Of a DNA stretch of 11,408 nucleotides, positions 5,289 through 11,408 are shown piece by piece. The position numbers and the translations under genes are program-made. Origin of the DNA: DASWVC01 sp036401335 (lineage in GTDB: Bacteria > Verrucomicrobiota > Verrucomicrobiia > Chthoniobacterales > JAFAMB01); NCBI GenBank assembly GCA_036401335.1, contig DASWVC010000395.1, forward strand, positions 1-11,408. Direction: 5' to 3'. A model generated the notes under the pieces. The model saw only the letters and a program-made list of their open reading frames with translations, was not told where the DNA came from and searched no databases. How positions within the stretch are numbered: position 1 is the first letter of the stretch; the number at the start of each line of letters is the position of its first letter.

Positions 5289-8282
5289 TCACCAACTGAC
5301 TTGCGGCGCCGGAACAACGTCGATCGGCACGCCGCCACTGAAGTTGCCAAACCGAACGAGCTGTACTTTTCCCAGGCCTCCACTGCTGCCGATTCCATTT
5401 GCGCTGCCCTCCTCACCCCAGACCGCAATGGCGATTGTGTTGAGCCCGTGCGGGTTGAGAATGCCCGGTTGCACGGGAAAGGTTCGTTGCGGCCCGAGCT
5501 CATTTGCATAGATGCCCATTTGCCAGCCGTTCACGAAGATAAGTGCCCGGTATAGAAGCGCGGTTGGGTCGTCGATGTCAATTCCGATCGGCACGTCGGA
5601 GTTCTCGGGCAAATTCAGGTTAAAGGTCGTCCGGTACCACCCCACTCCTGCCGGCAGCCGCCGGCTGGCCCAACGGTCGGGAAGATCGCCACGCACCCAA
5701 GCGCCGTCATCGAACAAGGGAAGGTGCCAGCCGTTTCGTTCCCCATAAAGCCCCCCGTTGTTGAACCAGCCGCGCGCCGGGTCCACCACCCGTTCACCCC
5801 CAAGATTTCCTTGAATCCGCCAAGTCAATGCGCTGGCGTCTCCCTGGAGCAGCGCCGTTCGCAAGCCGCGCGGATCACGGGTCGTGTTTCTCCCGTTATC
5901 AAACGGCGAAAACGACTCGTTGTGGCCCATGTTCATGACCAGCACGGCCACCACGTTGCCCTGGCCTTTTCTCAACGCCGCAGGCGGGAAATCAAACGTG
6001 TGTTCACCGCTCGGTTGGGTCCCAAGGAAAATTCCATTCAGCCACACTGAATAGATGCCGTAGACGCCTCCCTCTCCGTCCAGCGTGATGCCGGTCTCAT
6101 TGCCGGTAGCCGCAAAGTGCCCCCGGTACCAGACGTCTCCATGATGAAAGCCGTAATCGTCCTCATAGAGGACAGGCAGGGTGCCTGGTACATTGAAGTT
6201 ATTTGTTGTGAGGTGGTTGGCCACCGTCCACGCCGAATCGTCAAAATTGGCATTGCGTTCGTAGGACTCGAACTGAAACTTCCATGCGTTCAGGGAGGGC
6301 AACTGAACGGGAACAGGACCTTGGAGCTGCGCCGCTAGCGTGCCGTACCGCGTCCGCTGGGCATTCACCAGGTACCCGTTCCAGACGACGCGATCAACCG
6401 ATTGGGGCGCAAACACTTCCAGCGTCGTTGGTGCATCCAGATCACCGGTCACCTCAATGACGTCGCCGACAAGCTTTGCGCTGCGCACCAGGTAAGGTCC
6501 GCTTGCCAGAACCTGTCGATCCTCAAGGTCAGGCTGCCACAACCTGGCGGTGGCCGCGTAATCTCCAATCAGCAGCGACAACGTTCCCGACGGACCGGCC
6601 ACCTGCACCCGGATCAACCCTTCATGGACGTAGTTGAGCCGCAGGTCGCCGGTCGCAGCATCGTAGGTCGAAGCGACTTTCCCGGCCAGCACTTCCACCG
6701 TTGGTGCAGTTGCAAACCGGAGCACCGTTTCTCCGTGTTGGCCAGCCGGTGCGTAGAGGACCACCTGGTCAACGTCGCCCGTGTCCGCCTCCGTCATCAG
6801 CTCGGACGTCGAGTAGACCAAATGGGCCCTCTTAAAGTTCAGATTTGCCAGCAAAAGCTTTGCATCCCGGCCACGGATCTCAAGGGCGCTCCCGGCTTGC
6901 TGTGGCACCGAAGCGTAATGGCCATCCGGCGTTTCCACAGAAAAATGCGTGGAATCATCACGGGTCGACGTCGCATCCGCGTGCCGCAGCACATAAACCG
7001 CAGTTTTCGTCTTCGGATTTTCCCGGGTGTATTGGAGAATGGCGGAGTTGGTGGGTGGGGTGACCGTCGTCACCGGGTCCGTTTCCGTGATTGGAGCAAC
7101 TGCTTTTAGCAGATAGGCAATCCGTTTCTGCTCAGCGTATTTATCCGTCAGCAAACGAGGTTCTCGAATGGCCGCGCCGTAGTCGTAAGAAGTGTACACC
7201 GCCGTGATGAACGAAGAAGCATTGCCGGCATAAGGCAGCCAGCCCCAACTTGTGCCCCCATAAGTCATGTAGAAATTGATCATGGTCAGGCCCTGCCCGA
7301 TCAGCGATTTGTAAAACACGTTTTCGTAGTTGGCATTGGTCAGTTCGTAGCAGTTTTGGTAACCGGGTCCGCCCCAGACGTCCGTCGCTCCGCCGCCGAA
7401 CTCCGGGGAAAATAACGGGCTGTTTTTCAGAAGGGTTCGATTGACGGTAAAGTCTGGCACCTGACTCCACTTTTCTGGGTTCGACGGGTCAAATCCTTGA
7501 GGGTAATTGTCGAAACCAGGCAGGTTCACGGCGCCGGGACCGGTGATAAAAAGCGTGGACCCGATGTTGGCTTCATTGAAGGTGAACGGCACGGTGATCC
7601 CGTCGGCGCGCGCTTTAATTTTAAGGTCCTGCATGTACTGCATTCCGACAGCGGTGGGATCATAAAACTCGTTTTCTACCTGATAGGCGATCACGCTCCC
7701 TGTGCCGTTGGTGAGTTGATGGCGCGCGATGATTGCGTCGATGTGCCCAAGCCATTCATACGCCCACCTCAGGTACAAAGGGTCCGTGCTCCGGAGGTTG
7801 CCGGGCTGCGCCGCCAACCACGCCGGAAAACCGCCCCCATCCACCTCGGCGTTGATGTAGGGCCCAGGCCGGGCAATCACGTATAAACCGACGTCATTCG
7901 CAACGTCAAGGAACTGATCCATGTTCCGGATCCCTGTGAAATCATACTTGCCGGGTGATGGTGAATGGTAGCCCCAGTCAAAATAGACGGAGATGCCGGT
8001 GAAGCCGGCTGCTTTGATTTTATCCAGCACGTCCCGCCAAACGGACGGACTGGGCAGCCGGAACGGGTGGATCTCGCCAGAATAAAGAAAAATGCGCTTC
8101 CCATCCAGCTTAAGCGAATAACGATCGTAAGTAATCGTGTGTGGCGCCCGGACTGCCCGGGAAACCGGCTCTGCCTGGCAAGGGCTTGCGGCTAGGACCG
8201 CAACCGTGAATCCGGCTGTCAGAACAAGTCGTGCGAAATACGTTTGGAGAGCAGAAAACGGCAGATAAGGTCGAGTGAACAT
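5289..8282 (-). CDS. Secreted GH35 beta-galactosidase, full length
   Basis: This is a 997-residue retaining glycosidase of GH35, multi-domain like the fungal enzymes, expected to release terminal beta-D-galactose outside the cytoplasm. I start at the ATG 8282-8280. This gives a signal peptide (1-37, core LVLTAGFTVAVLA, cleavage near CQA/EP) and leaves 73 bp after the upstream gene. A longer frame to 8459 would overlap that gene and place a Pro/Arg-rich stretch before the signal. The catalytic barrel (about 48-385) has YSGEIHPFR (67-75), ARPGPYI (137-143), the acid/base motif QVENEF (201-206; Glu205) and nucleophile SPEFGGG (292-298; Glu294). Beta-galactosidase accessory domains follow, with jelly rolls around 665-785 and 850-960 (GWYRTTFNL, ALIFVNGWQMGIY). 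Against the neighbouring paralogue, an 8-residue insertion sits after GWLP (351-361), and it ends soon after VWGEEG without extra C-terminal domains. Exact substrate is unknown. Confidence 0.9.
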   Translation of the reverse strand: MFTRPYLPFSALQTYFARLVLTAGFTVAVLAASPCQAEPVSRAVRAPHTITYDRYSLKLDGKRIFLYSGEIHPFRLPSPSVWRDVLDKIKAAGFTGISVYFDWGYHSPSPGKYDFTGIRNMDQFLDVANDVGLYVIARPGPYINAEVDGGGFPAWLAAQPGNLRSTDPLYLRWAYEWLGHIDAIIARHQLTNGTGSVIAYQVENEFYDPTAVGMQYMQDLKIKARADGITVPFTFNEANIGSTLFITGPGAVNLPGFDNYPQGFDPSNPEKWSQVPDFTVNRTLLKNSPLFSPEFGGGATDVWGGPGYQNCYELTNANYENVFYKSLIGQGLTMINFYMTYGGTSWGWLPYAGNASSFITAVYTSYDYGAAIREPRLLTDKYAEQKRIAYLLKAVAPITETDPVTTVTPPTNSAILQYTRENPKTKTAVYVLRHADATSTRDDSTHFSVETPDGHYASVPQQAGSALEIRGRDAKLLLANLNFKRAHLVYSTSELMTEADTGDVDQVVLYAPAGQHGETVLRFATAPTVEVLAGKVASTYDAATGDLRLNYVHEGLIRVQVAGPSGTLSLLIGDYAATARLWQPDLEDRQVLASGPYLVRSAKLVGDVIEVTGDLDAPTTLEVFAPQSVDRVVWNGYLVNAQRTRYGTLAAQLQGPVPVQLPSLNAWKFQFESYERNANFDDSAWTVANHLTTNNFNVPGTLPVLYEDDYGFHHGDVWYRGHFAATGNETGITLDGEGGVYGIYSVWLNGIFLGTQPSGEHTFDFPPAALRKGQGNVVAVLVMNMGHNESFSPFDNGRNTTRDPRGLRTALLQGDASALTWRIQGNLGGERVVDPARGWFNNGGLYGERNGWHLPLFDDGAWVRGDLPDRWASRRLPAGVGWYRTTFNLNLPENSDVPIGIDIDDPTALLYRALIFVNGWQMGIYANELGPQRTFPVQPGILNPHGLNTIAIAVWGEEGSANGIGSSGGLGKVQLVRFGNFSGGVPIDVVPAPQVSW

Positions 8283-8318
8283 AGGGTGGTGCCACGGAGA
8301 AAACCGATCAGGGGGGAA

Positions 8319-8349
8319 TGCCGGCGGAACTGTAATCGCCCCGCCGGCA
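8319..8349 (-). other. Hairpin between the two GH35 genes
   Basis: TGCCGGCGG (8319-8327) pairs perfectly with CCGCCGGCA (8341-8349), giving a 9-bp stem with a 13-nt loop. It lies 7 nt after the stop of the upstream GH35 gene and about 36 nt before the start of the next. On the minus strand the stem is followed by TTCCCCCC, not a U-tract, so it is more likely an mRNA processing/stabilising or attenuating structure than a strong terminator. No promoter elements were seen in this 73-bp gap, so the two GH35 genes are probably co-transcribed. Confidence 0.5.
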
Positions 8350-8355
8350 CCGAAC

Positions 8356-11300
8356 TCAATCGATGGCCAGGGAAAAGACGTGCAGGGCCTGAGTGCCGGC
8401 TTCCACGCTGGCCGGGCCTTTCGGCAAAACGACCGCGTAAACCTTTTTGGTTGGATCAATCGGCGCAGAGAATGAGAACAGGTAAACCGTATTTTTCGTT
8501 GGTCCGTTCAGGCTGTTTGATGTAACGGCCGCAACTTGTGTGTTCGCCGGATTTCCCTTTTGTCCAGGCGCAGATTGGAAGTTCCCAACCGAAACCGTAA
8601 ACGGGGTGCTTGTTCCATCCGTGTAAACAACCGAGCCGGTTGCAGTGATCGCTGTGCTGCTCGATGCACCGAGAAAACTGATCCGTTTTCCCTTGCCGGA
8701 CAACGCCACCACTTGTCCATTTGACAGGACGTTGTCAGGCGACCCGGGACGGACGTCGGGCCAGGTAAACTCGGCTCCGCCCGATTTAATGGTGGCGCCT
8801 GGAGTGATCCCTACGACCGATAACCCCTCGGCTGAATAAGAGGTGGCATCACCCGTAAATCCGATGAAACCAACCGACGGATTTGTGTTTCCATTGCTCG
8901 TTACTCCGGCGTTGTTGTAAAGCGGTGCCAGGGACGGATACGGTCCCAGCACGGTCGCCACGCCGCCGGTGCTTTGCGATCCCGTGCCGGACACGTAAGT
9001 TGCCTTAACGGCCAATGGTTGCAGTCCTGGAGAAACCATGTCCGGAACCTGAACACTCCAGTTCAGCGCAACCGACTGGTTCGGGTTCAACGTCGGAATC
9101 GTGAGGGTCGGATTCGGCCCTGGATCCCATCCCGGCGGAGCGCTGAAACGAATTGCCACCTGCTGCGCCGGCACGGTCGAAAGGTTGGTCAGGTAACTCG
9201 CAACCTGAACGGTCTTGCCGGTTACCGCGACCTCCTGGTCGGCTACCGCCCCCACGACAAGACTTTCCGGCACCGTCGGCGATCCCCAGGAACCGCTCCA
9301 TCCGGGCGACGCGACCTGGCGCACCGGCACGCCCCCCCAATAGGCGCCTGCCGCAACAAGGCTGACATCGCCCAAGCCCCCAGACAGGTCATCTTCGCCC
9401 CACACCGCTATCGCTAATTCATTGTCGCCGTTCGGATTCAGGATCCCGGTCGGGAGGGAGAAATCGTGCTGGGGTCCAACGTCGTTGGCATAGATTCCCA
9501 TCATCCAACCATTCAGGAAAAGCAGCGCCCGATAATGCCGGGTCGGGTCATCCGTGATCCGAAGGTTAATCGGGATATCCGACGGTTCGGGAAATTTAAG
9601 CTGGAACTTTGTCCGGTACCAGCCGATGCCGGCGACGAGTTTACGCGCTTCCCAACGGTCCGGAGTTGAAACATTGCTCCAGCTGCCATCGGGAAAACCG
9701 GGCAGGAACCATCCTTGGCGCTCCCCGAACAGCCCGCCCATGTTCATTGGGCCGCGAACGGGATCAACCAGGTGTTCGCCGCCACGTGCACCTTGAATCC
9801 TCCACGTTATCGCCGGTTTGGCGCCCTGCAGAATCGCGGTGCGGATCCCGCGGGGAGACTTCCAGGATTGGAATGCCGGAACCCAGTCCTCGTTGTGCCC
9901 CATGTTCATGACCAGAACGGCAAGGGTGTTTCCCTCGCCAGGTTTGAGCAGGGCAGCTGGAAACGGAAGGTCTGTTGTACCGCTCGGGAACGTGCCTAGA
10001 AAAGCGCCGTTCAACCAAACCGAATAAATTCCCGGGGACCCACCTTCGGCATCGAGGGTAATTCCGGTTTCCTTCCCGGTGGCGGTGAAGTGGCCGCGGT
10101 ACCAGACGCTGCCATGGTGGAAGCCATATTGGTCTTCATAGAGCACCGGCAGGCTGCCCGGAGGGTTAGGGTTATTCGTCGAAGTCTGGTTGGCCACCGT
10201 CCAGCCTGAATCATCAAAGGCCGGGTCACGCTCCGGTGTTTCAAATTGGAATTTCCATTGGTTGAGGGCGGGAAGGTCGACGCTCGGTGCCGCTCCAATC
10301 ACCCCTTTCCACACCAGTTGTTTGGCCACGGATGGAAAATAAACCTTCGGAGCCGTTGGCTTGTCGGTGTCTCCGAAGGCGGTGACCACCGATCCGCTTC
10401 GCGAGGCAGATCGGACCAGGTACGGACCGCGCAAGAGAATCGGATCATTCTGGGGTCCAGTTTTCCAGAACTCGCCGGCCGTCGCGGCGTCGGCGAGAAA
10501 AAGGTAGAGGACGCTCTGGCCGTTCTTAATGACCACAGAAGCCAAGCCGTTGTGCGTGTAGTTCAGTCGCAGGTCGCCGACTTTGGCATCAAACGTCGAA
10601 GTGACGTCGCCTTCCACCACGTTCACCTCCGGCTGGCTCGCGTAACGCAGGACTGTTTCTCCGTCGTTCCCCTGGTTGTCGTAAAGGACAGCGAAATCCT
10701 CTGCCCCGGACGTTCCATTGGTCATGAGCTGCGATGTCGAGTAAATGAGACGTTGCGAGCCGAATCGATAGTTGGCCAGCAACAACTTGGCATCCCGGCC
10801 ATTGACCGTGATCGCGGTATTCGGCTTTTGCGGAACGTTCGGATAAACCCAGCCCTGACCGGTCGAATTCGCCTGCGCGCCCGACACCGATTCCGAGCCG
10901 AACTGCGGGTTTAGATCGACGGCAATGTGCGTTTTTTCTGTGCTGGCCGACGTGGCGTCCGCGTGGCGCACCATGAGCACCTGCGTGTAATCATCCGGGT
11001 TTGCGCGTCCCCCCAGAATCAGGCGGGAGTTACTGGGTGCATCCGTCCGGATGGGCTGCGTCGCCGCAAGCTGCGGCACGGCTTGGGTGAAAGACGCAAT
11101 TAGCTTTTGTTCGGTGTATTTTCCGGTTAGCTGCCGTTGCTCATTGATGGCCGCTCCGTATTCATACGACGTGTAGACCGTTGGTTCGGGCAACCAACCC
11201 CAGTTGGTGCCACCGTAGGTCATGTAAAAATTCATCATCGTAAACCCTTGCGAAATCAGCGACTTGTAAAAGACGTTTTCGAAATCGGGTCCCGTTAGCT

Positions 11301-11408
11301 TGTACAGGTTGAGGGTTCCGGCACCTCCCCAAGGATCAAACGATCCGCCTTGGAATTCCGCGGTGAACAAGGGCTTATCCGGCGGCAGGTTCTCATAATC
11401 GCCTATGA
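8356..11408 (-). CDS. GH35 beta-galactosidase with extra C-terminal domains, N-terminus cut
   Basis: The frame is open to the right edge, so the start, signal peptide and most of the catalytic barrel (including the acid/base glutamate) are missing. About 1016 residues remain. Near the edge is the nucleophile motif AEFQGGSFDPWGG (Glu codon 11358-11356), characteristic of fungal-type GH35, then NFYMTYGGTNWGWLP. Beta-galactosidase accessory domains and two jelly rolls follow (about 10240-9890 and 9720-9390), closely matching the downstream paralogue. Beyond the paralogue's end point it continues for about 310 residues. At roughly 8986-9279 is a NEW3/NPCBM-associated-like beta domain (TVPESLVVG ... 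LNPNQSVALNWSV). At 8359-8949 is a second beta-rich domain with YNNAGVTS, TSYSAEGL, GITPGATI and EFTWP, a type I associate with C-termini of secreted glycosidases, probably for glycan or surface binding. Only domain-level homology supports the function; linkage specificity cannot be read. Confidence 0.9.
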   Translation of the reverse strand, partial: IGDYENLPPDKPLFTAEFQGGSFDPWGGAGTLNLYKLTGPDFENVFYKSLISQGFTMMNFYMTYGGTNWGWLPEPTVYTSYEYGAAINEQRQLTGKYTEQKLIASFTQAVPQLAATQPIRTDAPSNSRLILGGRANPDDYTQVLMVRHADATSASTEKTHIAVDLNPQFGSESVSGAQANSTGQGWVYPNVPQKPNTAITVNGRDAKLLLANYRFGSQRLIYSTSQLMTNGTSGAEDFAVLYDNQGNDGETVLRYASQPEVNVVEGDVTSTFDAKVGDLRLNYTHNGLASVVIKNGQSVLYLFLADAATAGEFWKTGPQNDPILLRGPYLVRSASRSGSVVTAFGDTDKPTAPKVYFPSVAKQLVWKGVIGAAPSVDLPALNQWKFQFETPERDPAFDDSGWTVANQTSTNNPNPPGSLPVLYEDQYGFHHGSVWYRGHFTATGKETGITLDAEGGSPGIYSVWLNGAFLGTFPSGTTDLPFPAALLKPGEGNTLAVLVMNMGHNEDWVPAFQSWKSPRGIRTAILQGAKPAITWRIQGARGGEHLVDPVRGPMNMGGLFGERQGWFLPGFPDGSWSNVSTPDRWEARKLVAGIGWYRTKFQLKFPEPSDIPINLRITDDPTRHYRALLFLNGWMMGIYANDVGPQHDFSLPTGILNPNGDNELAIAVWGEDDLSGGLGDVSLVAAGAYWGGVPVRQVASPGWSGSWGSPTVPESLVVGAVADQEVAVTGKTVQVASYLTNLSTVPAQQVAIRFSAPPGWDPGPNPTLTIPTLNPNQSVALNWSVQVPDMVSPGLQPLAVKATYVSGTGSQSTGGVATVLGPYPSLAPLYNNAGVTSNGNTNPSVGFIGFTGDATSYSAEGLSVVGITPGATIKSGGAEFTWPDVRPGSPDNVLSNGQVVALSGKGKRISFLGASSSTAITATGSVVYTDGTSTPFTVSVGNFQSAPGQKGNPANTQVAAVTSNSLNGPTKNTVYLFSFSAPIDPTKKVYAVVLPKGPASVEAGTQALHVFSLAID

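Noticed and set aside
6402..7109. 235-codon plus-strand frame opposite the GH35 gene, and a similar one at 10246-10914
   Set aside because: Both lie antisense to conserved GH35 coding sequence, at corresponding places in the two paralogues, so they mirror coding constraint on the other strand rather than genes.
8283..8459. Extension of the downstream GH35 gene to an ATG at 8459
   Set aside because: It would overlap the upstream GH35 gene by 104 bp and add 59 Arg/Pro-rich residues before a perfectly good signal peptide that starts with its own ATG at 8282.
1..11408. CRISPR arrays, tRNA/rRNA genes, insertion sequences, phage genes or a novel defence system
   Set aside because: No repeat-spacer pattern, tRNA T-loop consensus, transposase motif or terminal repeats were seen; the genes are recognisable metabolic and transport genes.

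Overview
The window is about 11.4 kb of high-GC (roughly 60% by eye) bacterial DNA with all genes on the minus strand. The solute-binding protein and one of the two glycosidases carry Sec-type signal peptides. Shine-Dalgarno sequences are weak or absent before most starts. Together with the gene content this suggests a free-living, probably Gram-negative soil polysaccharide degrader, for example Acidobacteriota or Verrucomicrobiota. The taxon is inferred, not shown.

Layout in the direction of transcription (right to left): (1) a glycoside hydrolase family 35 beta-galactosidase, cut at its N-terminus by the right edge (8356 to edge), with two extra C-terminal beta domains; (2) after 73 bp holding a 9-bp-stem hairpin, a second, paralogous secreted GH35 enzyme (5289-8282); (3) a 153-bp gap with a good sigma70-like promoter (-35 TCGACA, 17 bp, -10 TATACC) overlapped by a near-perfect 42-bp palindrome (5155-5196), which looks like the operator of the transport operon; (4) a CUT2-type sugar ABC importer: an 863-residue fusion of a double ATPase with a permease (2544-5135), a separate permease overlapping it by ATGA (1537-2547), and a periplasmic binding protein of the RhaS (L-rhamnose) type (456-1508); (5) a 342-bp gap with several GC-rich hairpins; (6) the first 37 codons of leuB, 3-isopropylmalate dehydrogenase, leaving the left edge.

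How the genes may work together: the GH35 enzymes would remove terminal beta-galactosyl residues from a plant-type glycan outside the cytoplasm, and the importer would take up L-rhamnose or a similar sugar. Galactose-decorated, rhamnose-containing polymers such as rhamnogalacturonan I or mucilages would fit both. This is inference: no rhamnose isomerase, kinase, aldolase, rhamnosidase or regulator lies in the window. The most notable points are the ATPase-permease fusion, the promoter/palindrome in front of it, and the tandem GH35 paralogues with different C-termini.
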